64,000 bases of DNA from Martinezella rhizogenes (GCF_027460065.1 NZ_JAPYZZ010000001.1:190864-254863); one strand, 5' to 3'; shown: positions 38,886 to 48,469, counted from the first letter of the stretch. Numbers and translations: made by a program. Notes: generated by a model from the letters alone, not told the origin.

Positions 38886-39557
38886 TCATTGCCAATCAAT
38901 GCTGTAGCCGAGGAACCGCTTGGAATCGACCGGATCGTAGCCAAGCTTTTTGCGCAGCTTCTTGCGCAGCTTGCTGATGTGGCTTTCAACGACGTTTTCT
39001 TCGACGTCGTCATCGAAGATGCCGTAGATGGCATTGAAAATCTGCGACTTGGAAACGCGACGTCCGCGATTGGCAATCAGATATTCAAGAATGCGACGCT
39101 CGCGACGTGGCAAGGCAAATACTTCGCCGCACACTTCGGGATCGCGACCGTCGGAGAAAACCCGGATCGGTCCGGCATCGGTGAAGTTCGAGATGACCTG
39201 CAGCCGGCGGCGGATGGCCGCCGCACGCGCGAGGATTTCACGGGGGTGAACCGGCTTGCGTACGACATCGTCGACGCCGCTGTCGAACAGCGCGAGCGTC
39301 GCTTCCAGCGAGGGCTGGTCGCTGACCGCGATGACAGGTGCCGTCGTGCGATCCCTGATCGCCTTCGGCAAAGAGAAACTCCGGTCGCCCTGGCCGATCA
39401 AAAAGGCCTCCACGGCCGCCAGATCGCTTTCCGCTGCCGTCGAGACCCACTCCCCGAATTCGACCGGATCGAACCCGGTCGAGGGGATGCCCTCACGCCC
39501 AAATAGAGATGTATAGCCGTCTTTAACGAGCTCGCGCTCATCAACCACTACGATCAT
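38886..39557 (-). CDS. rem: OmpR-type regulator of exponential-phase motility
   Basis: The 223-aa protein has a C-terminal OmpR/PhoB winged-helix domain (about 130-223; [21 protein letters not shown], then [13 protein letters not shown]). The N-terminal half is receiver-like ([28 protein letters not shown]). It lacks the paired acidic residues and a clear phosphoacceptor aspartate, so it probably acts without phosphorylation. In S. meliloti Rem activates late flagellar genes below VisN/VisR. GGAGG precedes the ATG. It lies between motility operons, just ahead of flgE. Confidence 0.9.
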   Translation of the reverse strand: MIVVVDERELVKDGYTSLFGREGIPSTGFDPVEFGEWVSTAAESDLAAVEAFLIGQGDRSFSLPKAIRDRTTAPVIAVSDQPSLEATLALFDSGVDDVVRKPVHPREILARAAAIRRRLQVISNFTDAGPIRVFSDGRDPEVCGEVFALPRRERRILEYLIANRGRRVSKSQIFNAIYGIFDDDVEENVVESHISKLRKKLRKKLGYDPVDSKRFLGYSIDWQ

Positions 39558-39839
39558 TCGTCCGCCTCCGAATCAGTGTGGTGTTTTCCAATGAGGCATT
39601 GGTACGAATCGGGGGATTCACGGACAACTGTAGGAAATCATCGATAGTTATTAATAATTGATTAACCATTTTGTGCCGATTTGATCTATATATAGTGGAT
39701 GTTAACCATATATGGCACAAAATTTTTGTGTAAAAATTTTAAAATCCTGAAAAAACAGCTTGCAGCGCCTTTTTTCGATCAATCTATCGCCACATTTCAA
39801 ATTACGAGTCCTGCGATCCCTAAAGACAATTTAAGGTTG
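39558..39839. promoter_or_regulatory. rem upstream region with inverted and direct repeats
   Basis: This 282-bp AT-rich gap lies upstream of rem. ATTTTGTGCC (39668-39677) and GGCACAAAAT (39714-39723) are perfect 10-bp inverted copies 46 bp apart centre to centre. TTAACCAT occurs directly repeated at 39662 and 39702, 40 bp apart. These are candidate binding sites for a motility regulator such as VisN/VisR or Rem itself (inference). Confidence 0.5.
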
Positions 39840-40418
39840 CTATCCGTCGCAGAAGTTTTTCGCGTTGGGAGTCCATTTGCCGTAGCCCGTCGCCACGAGA
39901 TTGGCGATGACACGGCAGACGTATTTCTTCTGCGCCGGGTCATTATTCGGGCCGGCGTGATAACGTGCGACCGCCATGGTCCAGGTTTCATGCCTGTTAT
40001 GGAGATTACGCAGGAACATGGCGGCATATTCGACATTGCGGCGCGGATCGAACATTTCCCGCGCGGATGTGAAGTTTTCGCCGTGGAAATAATGATTTAT
40101 CTGCATGCATCCGAGGTCGATCAGCTTGGCGCCGTTGCGTTTCGCCGCCTCGAAAGTCACCATCGCCTCCTCCGTGGAGGCCGCAAATACCGGTTTTCCT
40201 TCAATATTCATCGCGTTGGGGTCAAGCCGCCCCTTGCGGCCCGTCTCGGTCAGGCCAACGGAATAGAGAATTCCTTCCGGCACGCCATATTTGCGGGCGG
40301 CCGACTGGATCTCTCTTTCACAGACACCCGATGTTGCCGAAGCCGACGCGATTTCAGAGGTAGACGCCATTGTCAGCAGAAGAGCGGCCAGAGCCGAGAG
40401 CGCCATCCATGCCTTCAT
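39840..40418 (-). CDS. Lytic transglycosylase at the end of the mot operon
   Basis: The 192-aa exported SLT-type enzyme has a signal peptide (MKAWMALSALAALLLTMAST to ASA). The catalytic Glu lies in YSVGLTETGRKG, followed by LDPNAMNIEGKP, LIDLGCMQINHYFHG and VARYHAGPNN. It would cut peptidoglycan in the periplasm. The ATG at 40418 lies 65 bp inside the 3' end of motD, with GGGGGTG as ribosome site; a longer frame exists but is antisense-like inside motD. Its position suggests it opens the wall for the rod, a task of the missing FlgJ C-terminal domain. Confidence 0.85.
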   Translation of the reverse strand: MKAWMALSALAALLLTMASTSEIASASATSGVCEREIQSAARKYGVPEGILYSVGLTETGRKGRLDPNAMNIEGKPVFAASTEEAMVTFEAAKRNGAKLIDLGCMQINHYFHGENFTSAREMFDPRRNVEYAAMFLRNLHNRHETWTMAVARYHAGPNNDPAQKKYVCRVIANLVATGYGKWTPNAKNFCDG

Positions 40419-41709
40419 TATGCACCCCCAAATTATCGCCATTGCCCTGCCGGCCATCTCGTGCGCCGGACTCGTCACGGTTGCGCCCGGCGGCGGCCTG
40501 CTGGCCCTGATGCTGCGCCTGCTGATTTTGCTGATTGTTGCCCTGTGTGCCCGTTTGGTCACTCTTGTCGGAAGAAGCGATGCTGATCGTGATGTTGTCG
40601 ACCGTCAGACCCTGCGCCTTGAGACCTTCAAGAATGCTCTTGCTGTCGTCCTGGAGCTTTTTATAGGCCGCTACGCTCTCCACCGTCATGTGAACGGCGA
40701 GCTCATCACCCGCAAGGCGCAGCGACATCGTCACCGATCCGAGCTCGATCGGCGTCATATGCAGCTTCAGCGTATGCACGACCTTGCCCGTGCTGCTCTG
40801 GGCCGCTGCGTTGGACAACGACGAACCCGGCTGCATGGCGCTCACCCATTCCGGATCATTGACGATGAGGCCGGTCAGCGCCGAAGCATTGGTCGAGGGC
40901 GCGAGGCCAATGAACCGTCGTGAATCGACAACAGTGACGTTATCGGCCACTTTGCCGGTGCTTTCCCGGACATCGAACTCGACGCGGCCTTCACGCTGAA
41001 CCGTGCCCATATCAAGCGCGCGGGCCGTGCCTGAGCGTGAGGAGGAGAAACGGAAGGCCGAGGCATCGTTGCCGCCTTCCGAGCCGGCGTCCGGCTCGTT
41101 TTTGGCGAGTCCCATCTTCGTTGGCATGTCCTTCAGCGAAGGCTCCGCCTTGCCGCGCACGGGCTCGGCCCTGTCGGATTTAACCAGGTCCGCCTTGCCG
41201 GCAAGTGCCTGCGCAATTTCCTCAAGCGGCGACTTGGCTGTCGCAATATCGCCGGCACCGATCATGACCGTCTTGAGTTCCGCAAGCTTCGGATCGATCG
41301 TATCCGCCGCCGTCTCGGCATCCTTATCCGTCTCATCCTTGAGCTTCTTGCCGGTCTTGCCGTTATCAGCCGAAGTGCGCACCGTTTTCAAAGCGTTCTG
41401 AAACTCGGCCACCGTCTCATGGTTACGAGCTTCGCCGACATGGTCGTGGGCGATCGCACTCAGAAAAGTCGGGGGGCGTTTGACCGGAGCATCCATCTTT
41501 TCAGCCTCGCCATCGGGTTTTGCGTGCTCGTCCCTGGCCGAACCCGCGTCCTGCTGCTGATGCCGTGATTGCGGCGTGCGTTCGTCCCGGATCGTGGAAA
41601 GCGCATCGCCGAAACTGCCGCCCTTGGCGTCGTCCCTTGCATTTGCATTGCCGGCGCGGGCGTCGGGTGGTGGCGCGTTCACTATCGCGTTGATGGTTGC
41701 GTCGATCAT
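40354..41709 (-). CDS. motD: Flagellar hook-length control protein FliK (MotD)
   Basis: The 451-aa protein has a long, polar, low-complexity N-terminal two thirds rich in Asp, Lys and Ala. The C-terminal domain (about 300-375, VVHTLKLHMTPIELGSVTMS, AVHMTVESVAAYKKLQDD) matches FliK. First named MotD in S. meliloti, it was later regarded as the hook-length ruler FliK. The tail after 380 is Gln/Gly/Arg-rich. Its ATG overlaps the motC stop by 4 bp. Confidence 0.9.
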   Translation of the reverse strand: MIDATINAIVNAPPPDARAGNANARDDAKGGSFGDALSTIRDERTPQSRHQQQDAGSARDEHAKPDGEAEKMDAPVKRPPTFLSAIAHDHVGEARNHETVAEFQNALKTVRTSADNGKTGKKLKDETDKDAETAADTIDPKLAELKTVMIGAGDIATAKSPLEEIAQALAGKADLVKSDRAEPVRGKAEPSLKDMPTKMGLAKNEPDAGSEGGNDASAFRFSSSRSGTARALDMGTVQREGRVEFDVRESTGKVADNVTVVDSRRFIGLAPSTNASALTGLIVNDPEWVSAMQPGSSLSNAAAQSSTGKVVHTLKLHMTPIELGSVTMSLRLAGDELAVHMTVESVAAYKKLQDDSKSILEGLKAQGLTVDNITISIASSDKSDQTGTQGNNQQNQQAQHQGQQAAAGRNRDESGARDGRQGNGDNLGVHNEGMDGALGSGRSSADNGVYL

Positions 41710-42986
41710 GGTGCCCCCTCGCCTTTCTTCAACAGGCTGTCGATTTCATCGAGCTTGCTGCGGCCACTCGTCACGAGTTGCCGGACGTTCTCGCCCGCAT
41801 CGTCCGCCTTCTGGGTTTCAACCCGCCATATGCTTTTTGTCTCGGCAGCGACCGCCGGCTCTTTTGCAGGTCCTGTGCCCCCGGACTGGTTCGTCGCCGC
41901 AGCCTTGGCCTCGACGCCGCTCTCTGCGGAAGGGGGGCGCACCACCTGGTCGGCAATCGCCCTTGCCGCATCGCGCAGCGCCCTGTCGCGATCCGACAGC
42001 TGCGCTTCGGGAATTTGCCCGATCGTCTCTATCGCGCTCACCACATCGGGCGTGCCGATGTTGGAGAGACTTTCATAAAGATTGGCCTGCACTTCCGGTG
42101 TGCCCGGCAAAGCCGGAGAAAGCGTCTTCGCCTTCAGCGCCGCCATACGCGCCAGCGAATCCTTGCCGCTGATCGCTGCGAGGCGGGAAAGGCGCAGATA
42201 GGCTTCCTTCTGCCTCTCCGTATCCATCATGGCGAAGGTTTCCTGTATCGCCTCTTCACCGATGGAATCGGCGCGCTTGACCACCAGCGAGACCAGAAGA
42301 TCCGCGAACTGGCTGGCATAGGGCGAATGCAGGAACCGCCGCGCATAACGCTGCGCATATTCGACACCGCGCGTCGCATCGCCGTCTTCCACGGCAATGG
42401 CGAGCGAGCGGCGCAGCGCCGCCTCCTCCACGATGGTACCGGGCGCTTCGAGCCGAGCGATGTCGTAAAAGGTGAGTGCCGCCAGCGGATCGCGCGGGAT
42501 CGTCACATTGCCGCCAATCAGCGCCAGATAGGCACCAATCCGCGTGCCGCGATATTCCGGCACCATGGCAGCGATGCTTTGTGCCACCAGCGTTCCCTTG
42601 CCGGACAGGTATTTCCGCAAGATATCGGCGACACGGCTGTCGAAATTGCCGTCCACATCGCGCGCCACCAGCAATTCCAGAGTGGCCGGGTTGCCACCGC
42701 TCATCGCATAGATCAGCGCCGCATCGACATTGCGCGGGTCCTTGAAGATAGCCGAAGGCGCGCTCTTCAGCCGCTCATCGATCGTCTGCAGCAGAAAGCG
42801 CTGCATTTCGGAAGCGGAATGATCTCCCATGGCTACCGAATCCTGCACGAATTGCAGGGAGCGCAGCATGGCATAGGGCATGAGATTGTCTTGCGACTGC
42901 GAAAACGCCTTGCTCGGCTCGGAGCCGAGACCGCAAAGCGTCGCCACAAGAAGAAGCCAGCGTTTCGAGGTTTTCGTCACACTCAC
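41706..42986 (-). CDS. motC: Periplasmic motility protein MotC
   Basis: The 426-aa protein has a signal peptide ([20 protein letters not shown]) and a helical repeat-rich body. In S. meliloti MotC is periplasmic, is thought to work with MotB in rotation-speed control, and depends on MotE for folding; motE is at 60381 here. The start is GTG, overlapping the motB stop by 4 bp (GTGA). Confidence 0.92.
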   Translation of the reverse strand: MSVTKTSKRWLLLVATLCGLGSEPSKAFSQSQDNLMPYAMLRSLQFVQDSVAMGDHSASEMQRFLLQTIDERLKSAPSAIFKDPRNVDAALIYAMSGGNPATLELLVARDVDGNFDSRVADILRKYLSGKGTLVAQSIAAMVPEYRGTRIGAYLALIGGNVTIPRDPLAALTFYDIARLEAPGTIVEEAALRRSLAIAVEDGDATRGVEYAQRYARRFLHSPYASQFADLLVSLVVKRADSIGEEAIQETFAMMDTERQKEAYLRLSRLAAISGKDSLARMAALKAKTLSPALPGTPEVQANLYESLSNIGTPDVVSAIETIGQIPEAQLSDRDRALRDAARAIADQVVRPPSAESGVEAKAAATNQSGGTGPAKEPAVAAETKSIWRVETQKADDAGENVRQLVTSGRSKLDEIDSLLKKGEGAP

Positions 42987-44284
42987 CCCCGATCAGCCTC
43001 AAGCAGGATTTCGATACGGCGGTTGGCATCTGCGAGAGGGTTCGACGGCACCTGCAATCTGCGGTCCGCGAACCCCGACACCTGTTTCACTCGCTCTTCC
43101 GAGAGGCCGCCACGCACCAGCATGTAATAGGCGCTGTGGGCACGATCCATGGAGAGACGCCAGTTGTCATTGGCCTCACCCTTGAACTGCCGGCCGTCGG
43201 TATGGCCGCGGATCACCACGCTGCCGCCGCGCTCCTGCAGCAGTTTGCCGATCTTTTCCATGGCCAGAACCAGCTCACCCCGGGGAACGGCCGATCCGAT
43301 ATTGAACATCGGCGTTTCAGCCTGGTCGGAAATGGTCAGCAGCAATCCACCTTCGGCCGGCGTCACCACCAGTCCCTCGGAAAGCTTGCCGGTGATGCCA
43401 GATATCTGCTTCTCGATTTCTTCGCGCAGTTTATCGGCCTTTTCCCATTCGGCATCGCTGGCTTTGCTTGCCTCATCCGGATTGGGCTTGGCGAGCGCGG
43501 CCTGCTCGGCGGCGTCCGGGCGCTGCTGCGGCACCACTGCCGCGATTTCCATCGGCTTGCCATCTTCCGCCTTGTCTGCGGGCTTACCGGCCTGCACGAG
43601 GGTAACCGCCTCGGCGCTCTTGTCGGCCTCCTTGGCCGCCACATCCTGCTGTTTGCCATCGGCAGCTTGCGCGGACTCCATCGGAACCTGCTTCTGGTCG
43701 GCACGGGTGATTTTCACCTGCTGCGTCCAGAAATCCGGATCGAAGGGATCACGATAGGCTTCGCCGCCGCTTGCGCCGGTCGCCGGGCCGGAATCGGCCG
43801 CACCGCCCTCACCCTTGGCGCTGACATTGGCCTGCTGCCCGACCTGCTGGGCGATTTCCGCCAGCACGGAGTAAGGATTTTCGAAAAAGTCGGCCTCGGA
43901 GAAATTCGACTGTTCCCCGGTCTGCGATGTCAGGTCCTCGCCCGTCGCCGCGGCAGATCCCTTGGTCACCTTTTCGGCCTGGATGTTGGACTGGTCCTTC
44001 TTCTGGACCCCCTCTTCCTTATCGACGGGCTTTTCCAGCCCCTTGGACGAGGGTTTCTCGTCGGACAGTTTTATCGGGTTGAAATAGCTGGCGACCGAGG
44101 CCTTGGTCTCCTCATTGGCGGCATTGACCAGCCACATGACGAGGAAGAACGCCATCATCGCCGTCATGAAGTCCGCATAAGCGATCTTCCACGCGCCGCC
44201 ATGGGCGCCATCGTGCCCGCCCTTGTGGCGTTTGACGATGATGATCTCGTTCTTGCCGTGGTGGTGATTTTCGCCTTCACTCAT
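42983..44284 (-). CDS. motB: Stator protein MotB with long periplasmic linker
   Basis: The 433-aa protein has a single TM with the proton-carrying Asp in [20 protein letters not shown] (Asp38). The C-terminal OmpA-like peptidoglycan-binding domain (about 300-425) has [12 protein letters not shown] and [11 protein letters not shown]. Between them lies an unusual charged linker of about 230 residues; enteric MotB totals about 310 aa. It pairs with MotA at 51106, in a separate operon. Its ATG overlaps the preceding stop by 4 bp. Confidence 0.95.
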   Translation of the reverse strand: MSEGENHHHGKNEIIIVKRHKGGHDGAHGGAWKIAYADFMTAMMAFFLVMWLVNAANEETKASVASYFNPIKLSDEKPSSKGLEKPVDKEEGVQKKDQSNIQAEKVTKGSAAATGEDLTSQTGEQSNFSEADFFENPYSVLAEIAQQVGQQANVSAKGEGGAADSGPATGASGGEAYRDPFDPDFWTQQVKITRADQKQVPMESAQAADGKQQDVAAKEADKSAEAVTLVQAGKPADKAEDGKPMEIAAVVPQQRPDAAEQAALAKPNPDEASKASDAEWEKADKLREEIEKQISGITGKLSEGLVVTPAEGGLLLTISDQAETPMFNIGSAVPRGELVLAMEKIGKLLQERGGSVVIRGHTDGRQFKGEANDNWRLSMDRAHSAYYMLVRGGLSEERVKQVSGFADRRLQVPSNPLADANRRIEILLEADRG

Positions 44285-44937
44285 TTCATCACCTTGCGAA
44301 GACTGGATGCCCAGGCGGACATGCGCGTCACGAACACGCTTTCACCCAACTCGATCGAAAGATCGATATCGGTGGTCTCAGTAAATTTCATTTTCTCTTC
44401 TTCAAAGCCCGGCTGGGTCTTCAACTGCTCGAACAGATTTTTCGGGCCCTTCACGACAAGCGTGACTTCCTCGCCATCCGGCATGGATGCGCGCACCACA
44501 TCGGCAAGCGCCGAGACCGCCTTGAGCGACAGCTTTTCCGTCAGAACCGGCGCAAGAATATTCGCGGTCTGTTCGCTGAGATTGGTAGCAATTGCATCGA
44601 TACCTTCACGCAGACGGCGCGACAGAAAACCGGCTGTCTCCTCAAGATAGACAGTGCGCAGTTCTTCCAGTTCGGCGGCGTGGGCGGCGATCAGCTCTTC
44701 CCGCTCGGCCTGCATCTTTTCGGTGATCTCTCTGGTCGCATCCTCGTGGCCACGGGCATAGGCCGCCTGTTTTTCGCCTTCCGCATCGACGGGTGTCAAA
44801 TCGTCGAAACCGGACGTGATATCGGCAAATCCGGAGGCGAAATCGGTATCGGCATCCGCCAACGGGTCGCCGAAGGCCGGCGACGCCGGTTGAGGCTCAC
44901 CGAAATCCTTGAGAAATCGTGCAATCGACGCGCTCAT
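44281..44937 (-). CDS. FliH-like flagellar export regulator upstream of motB
   Basis: The 218-aa soluble protein begins with a disordered acidic segment (about 10-60). A strongly charged coiled coil follows (about 60-115; [39 protein letters not shown]), then a folded C-terminal half ([20 protein letters not shown]). This layout matches FliH, the inhibitor/stator of the ATPase FliI, and no other FliH candidate is present. It overlaps motB by 4 bp. The start at [12 protein letters not shown] follows GGGGGC; the frame is open to 45006. Confidence 0.65.
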   Translation of the reverse strand: MSASIARFLKDFGEPQPASPAFGDPLADADTDFASGFADITSGFDDLTPVDAEGEKQAAYARGHEDATREITEKMQAEREELIAAHAAELEELRTVYLEETAGFLSRRLREGIDAIATNLSEQTANILAPVLTEKLSLKAVSALADVVRASMPDGEEVTLVVKGPKNLFEQLKTQPGFEEEKMKFTETTDIDLSIELGESVFVTRMSAWASSLRKVMK

Positions 44938-45215
44938 GCCTGCCCCCGGCAAAACTGGCCAACAGGGCGAGAAAGCCGCATTTCCAGACGGAAAATCGGG
45001 GTCCACTCTTCCTCGAAATGCTCTAAGCCGTTTGGCGGCACCACCGTCATCCTTGCTACCCTGCCCGTCTCTTCCATGATTCCCGGCCGGATCGCGCCAT
45101 GCGATCCACCCGATCCTGCCCCGACGTTAGGTGTTCAAACTTGTGCGAGGATGAAGGCGGGCCTGATCAGACAGCCTGCGCCATTCATCCGCGCGCCCGC
45201 GCCGGGCGAAACCCA

Positions 45216-46508
45216 TTATTTGAAGAGCTGGAGGATATTTTGCGCGTTGGCATTGGCGATGGAGAGCGCCTGGATGCCGAGCTGCTGCTGCGTCTGCAGT
45301 GCTTTCAGCCTGGTCGATTCTTCGTTCATGTCAGCATCAACGAGACGGCCGACACCCTTGTCGATCACATCCATCAAGCTCGAAACGAAGTTTTCCTGCA
45401 TGCTGATGCGGCTCTGCAGCGAACCGAGGCTGGAGGCCGTGCTGGTCATCGCCTCAAGCTGCTTGTCGACGAAGGACATCATCATGTCGATGGCATCGGC
45501 GTCGGTATAGGTCGTGCCGCCGCCGGCAAAACCGCCCATGGCTGCCGCGACGACATCGAGATTGCCGAGATTGAGGGTGGATACGGAAAAACCGAGCGAA
45601 CGATCAGCAGAAGCCGTACCGGCGCTCACATCATAAAACCAGTCGGTGCTGCCGGTGTCGCGATAGGCAGGGGAAACGGTCGTGCCGCCGCTCGACGGGT
45701 TTGTCGTCGTGGCTTTGACCCAGACGTTTTCCGCAAGGCGAAGATAATTATCCGTACCATTGCTGTAGAGATTAGGATCCGTATTCGTATCCGGCGTTGT
45801 GGCATTCAGCGCGCCGATCTGTGCGTCGCTCAGCTTCTCAACGACATAACCCGTTTGCGACTCTTTACCGGCCGTCGTCGAGGTCTGCTTGACCTCCGTC
45901 TCCGTCTTGCTGACGAAAACAGCATCTTTATCGAGAATCCCAAGCTTTCCGCCACTCAGGTCAAAAAGCACGGTGCTGCCGTCGAGCGTATAGTCGACGG
46001 TGGTGACGCCCACATTACCGGCGCCTGTACGGGTGAAGGATGCGACCACCTTTTTCGTGATCGATTCTGCGACCGGCGGCGTGCCATTGTTGCTGATGCT
46101 GGCCTGCAGCCAGTTCTCACCGGAGAATGAAGCCGATTCGGAGATGCTTTTCAGCTGCTCCTGAAGTTGCTTGATTTCATCCTGGATCTTACCGCGATCA
46201 GCACCCACGCCATAGGCAGCGACAAGCTTGGCCTTGATCTGCTTGACGACGTCGATCGTGCTTGCAAGGGCGTCATAGGCGGTGTCCACCTTGGCGGCGC
46301 CCAGGCCCAATGCATCCTGCACGGCAGAAAGCGCATTGTTATCGGAGCGCATCGTTGTTGCGATGGACCAGTAGGCCGCATTATCCGCGGCGGTTTCGAC
46401 ACGAAAACCTGATGACACGCGCGCCTGCGTCGTCTCGAGGTTCTTGTCGATCATACGCAGGGTTTGCAGCGCGGCCATCGCTGCCGCATTGGTCAAAATG
46501 CTTGTCAT
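45216..46508 (-). CDS. Secondary flagellin (FlaD-like)
   Basis: The 430-aa flagellin has conserved ends: N-terminal MTSILTNAAAMAALQTLRMI and SSGFRVETAADNAAYWSIAT, C-terminal ENFVSSLMDVIDKGVGRLVD and ANANAQNILQLF. The central region (about 150-330) is Thr/Ser/Gly-rich and longer than usual for Agrobacterium flagellins. It is encoded away from the flagellin locus at 63264, in its own unit. In Agrobacterium tumefaciens a lone flaD has been described as a minor filament component; the match is by position. Confidence 0.88.
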   Translation of the reverse strand: MTSILTNAAAMAALQTLRMIDKNLETTQARVSSGFRVETAADNAAYWSIATTMRSDNNALSAVQDALGLGAAKVDTAYDALASTIDVVKQIKAKLVAAYGVGADRGKIQDEIKQLQEQLKSISESASFSGENWLQASISNNGTPPVAESITKKVVASFTRTGAGNVGVTTVDYTLDGSTVLFDLSGGKLGILDKDAVFVSKTETEVKQTSTTAGKESQTGYVVEKLSDAQIGALNATTPDTNTDPNLYSNGTDNYLRLAENVWVKATTTNPSSGGTTVSPAYRDTGSTDWFYDVSAGTASADRSLGFSVSTLNLGNLDVVAAAMGGFAGGGTTYTDADAIDMMMSFVDKQLEAMTSTASSLGSLQSRISMQENFVSSLMDVIDKGVGRLVDADMNEESTRLKALQTQQQLGIQALSIANANAQNILQLFK

Positions 46509-46816
46509 GGGGTCCACCCAACTCAAAATTTCAGAAAAAATCCGGCGCGGTGCCGATAACGAGCAGGAGCATCATGCGTATCGGCAATGGCTTGAAGCAG
46601 CCACCGCGACCTGCCGTTCGTTAACAAATCGTTAATGCGATAGGTAACAAACAACGCGACTGATTTGCAAGGCGTTCCTGACTTTCGCGACCGGGTTTCG
46701 CATAAACAGGCAGGCTTCAGGCAAGCCCAGATCAAAAAGCACCGGAAAAAGGCCGTTGCGCCGGTGATTTCGACGGGCGCAACGGACATGATGGAAATAG
46801 GTGGCGGCTGATCCGG
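46509..46816. promoter_or_regulatory. 308-bp gap: promoter region of the lone flagellin
   Basis: No protein gene was seen here. The end next to 46816 carries the terminator described separately. The remainder, with AT-rich TTAACAAATCGTTAATGCGATAGG-like sequence near 46620-46640, is the probable flagellin promoter and leader. The leader is long enough for FlbT control of the mRNA (inference). Confidence 0.4.
46746..46785 (-). terminator. Intrinsic terminator after the small gene at 46817
   Basis: Minus-strand stem CCGTTGCGCC/GGCGCAACGG (46785-46776 and 46762-46753), 10 bp and perfect, is followed by CCTTTTT. It lies 31 bp past the stop of the 145-aa gene and insulates the flagellin gene. Confidence 0.88.
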
Positions 46817-47254
46817 TTAAGCCGCTTCGCCCTGACGGGTGGCTATGAATCGAGCGGCGGCCAGGCTGTGGCGGAGAAACTCGGTATTTTCGTCCGGGTT
46901 TTCGGAAGGGTTTTGAAACGAGACGTGATTGATCTCGATCGCCGCATGCTTGTCTGCGAGAATCAATCGTGCATAGACCGTGGCGCCCTTCGGCTTCAAC
47001 TCCAGATCGAGGACGACCTCCGGCACGCCTTCCCATTCGAGCTTGTATTCGCCGCCGGCGCCGAAATTGATCGTGCCGGGATGATAATAAAGCTCCGCCG
47101 CCGATGAAACGAGATCGGCGATACTGCCATAGCACTCGAATCGGAGCAGTGAAATCAGGTCGGCCGGGTCTAACAAGCGTAGTTCGGTGGCGATCGGGTT
47201 GATCGCCTCTGCGACGATCATTTCCCGCTGTTCGGAATAGGCGGATTTTTTCAT
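46817..47254 (-). CDS. Uncharacterised protein after flhB
   Basis: The 145-aa soluble protein has no TM or signal. It begins KKSAYSEQREMIVAEAINPI and then has a beta-rich part (YKLEWEGVPEVVLDLELKPK) and a helical end. I do not recognise the family. It starts 5 bp after the flhB stop, without a clear ribosome site, so it is likely coupled to flhB. The operon position suggests a flagellar or motility role. Confidence 0.75.
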   Translation of the reverse strand: MKKSAYSEQREMIVAEAINPIATELRLLDPADLISLLRFECYGSIADLVSSAAELYYHPGTINFGAGGEYKLEWEGVPEVVLDLELKPKGATVYARLILADKHAAIEINHVSFQNPSENPDENTEFLRHSLAAARFIATRQGEAA

Positions 47255-47259
47255 TGGTT

Positions 47260-48342
47260 TTATTGAACCCGTATTTTCGATGACGTCCTGGCGTAAACCC
47301 GATGAACGAGCTCCGCCACAGCCTTGTAAAAGACTGGTGGAATCACACTATCTACCGAGACTTGCGCAAACATGGAGCGTGCAAGCGGAGGGTCCTCAAA
47401 AACGGGGATATTGTTTTCTTCCGCAATCTCGCGGATTTTCAATGCGATAAGGTCCTGGCCCTTGGCGACGACGACAGGTGCGTCTCCCTCTTCGCGCACA
47501 TAACGCAGCGCTACCGCAAAGTGTGTCGGGTTGGCGATGACGAGTGTGGCGCGCGGCACGTTGTTGATCATGCGGCGGCGGGCACGGTCACGGGCAATCG
47601 AGCGCTGGCGGGACTTGACCACCGGGTCACCCTGCGATTGTTTGTATTCTTCCTTCACCTCATGCTTCGTCATTTTCAGCTGGCTGAACCAGTGATGGCG
47701 TGTCCACAAGACGTCCACGGCGGCGAGCAGCGCGGTCGAGAGCAGGATGACGACCATCATCTTTTTGACGATTTCGACCACGCGCACGAAAATCACCTGC
47801 GGATCGGAAAACATCAGATCGATGAGGCTGTAGAAATCACCGCGAAGCGCGAAGAACATGATGATCGAAACGATCATGATCTTGAACACCGATTTGGCGA
47901 ATTCCACAAAGCCCTGCTTGCTATAGATACGGGTGAAGCCCTTTGCCGGTGAAATGCGCGACCATTGCGGACGTACCCGTTCAAGCACCGGCGACGGCAG
48001 GTTCTGCAAGAAAGATGAGGCAAGGCCGAAGACGATGAACATGATCATGGCCGGCATGAGCAGGTAAGCGACGGATGTGCCGAGAAAATAGAGCAGCGCC
48101 AGGGCATCCGGCCGGGTGCTGAGGTTCCACTGTTCGGGCTGGCCAAACAGGTCCTTCAAGGTGACACCGAGACGGCCGGCACCATCAGGCAGGAAAAAAA
48201 CCAGGTAACAATAAAAGGCGAGCGACGACGCAAAGATCGGCACTTCGCGAGAAAAGGGAAGATTGCCCTTTTCGGCCGCATCACGGAGTTTTTTCTCCGT
48301 GGGGTCTTCTGTTTTACTGTCCTTGTCCTGATCGTCTGCCAA
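47260..48342 (-). CDS. flhB: Flagellar export switch protein FlhB (TTG start)
   Basis: The 360-aa protein has an N-terminal [20 protein letters not shown], four TM segments (about 30-210) and a cytoplasmic domain with the autocleavage motif NPTH ([14 protein letters not shown]). That cleavage switches export from hook to filament substrates. The start codon is TTG at 48342, giving MADDQDKD as in relatives. GGGGAC lies upstream, and 18 bp further up is an intrinsic-terminator-like hairpin, suggesting low or controlled expression. Confidence 0.93.
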   Translation of the reverse strand: MADDQDKDSKTEDPTEKKLRDAAEKGNLPFSREVPIFASSLAFYCYLVFFLPDGAGRLGVTLKDLFGQPEQWNLSTRPDALALLYFLGTSVAYLLMPAMIMFIVFGLASSFLQNLPSPVLERVRPQWSRISPAKGFTRIYSKQGFVEFAKSVFKIMIVSIIMFFALRGDFYSLIDLMFSDPQVIFVRVVEIVKKMMVVILLSTALLAAVDVLWTRHHWFSQLKMTKHEVKEEYKQSQGDPVVKSRQRSIARDRARRRMINNVPRATLVIANPTHFAVALRYVREEGDAPVVVAKGQDLIALKIREIAEENNIPVFEDPPLARSMFAQVSVDSVIPPVFYKAVAELVHRVYARTSSKIRVQ

Positions 48343-48359
48343 GGCACGTCCCCGGAATC

Positions 48360-48388
48360 AAAAAAAGGCCCGCCGATCCCGGCAGGCC
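48360..48388 (-). terminator. Intrinsic terminator-like hairpin between fliG and flhB
   Basis: On the minus strand GGCCTGCCG-GGAT-CGGCGGGCC (9 bp, one T:G pair) is followed by seven T. It sits 18 bp before the TTG start of flhB and about 82 bp past the fliG stop. It should end fliG transcription, so flhB would need read-through or another start. Confidence 0.85.
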
Positions 48389-48469
48389 GTCATTTCGAAA
48401 CTAGCGTCCGTGGCCGGCCATCGCAATGGCCGGCTCCGCCCTGGGGGCGGGTTATCAACCGGCTTCCGC

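Noticed and set aside
41697..43127. 476-codon open frame opposite motC
   Set aside because: Arg-rich antisense shadow; motC is supported by operon overlap and a signal peptide.
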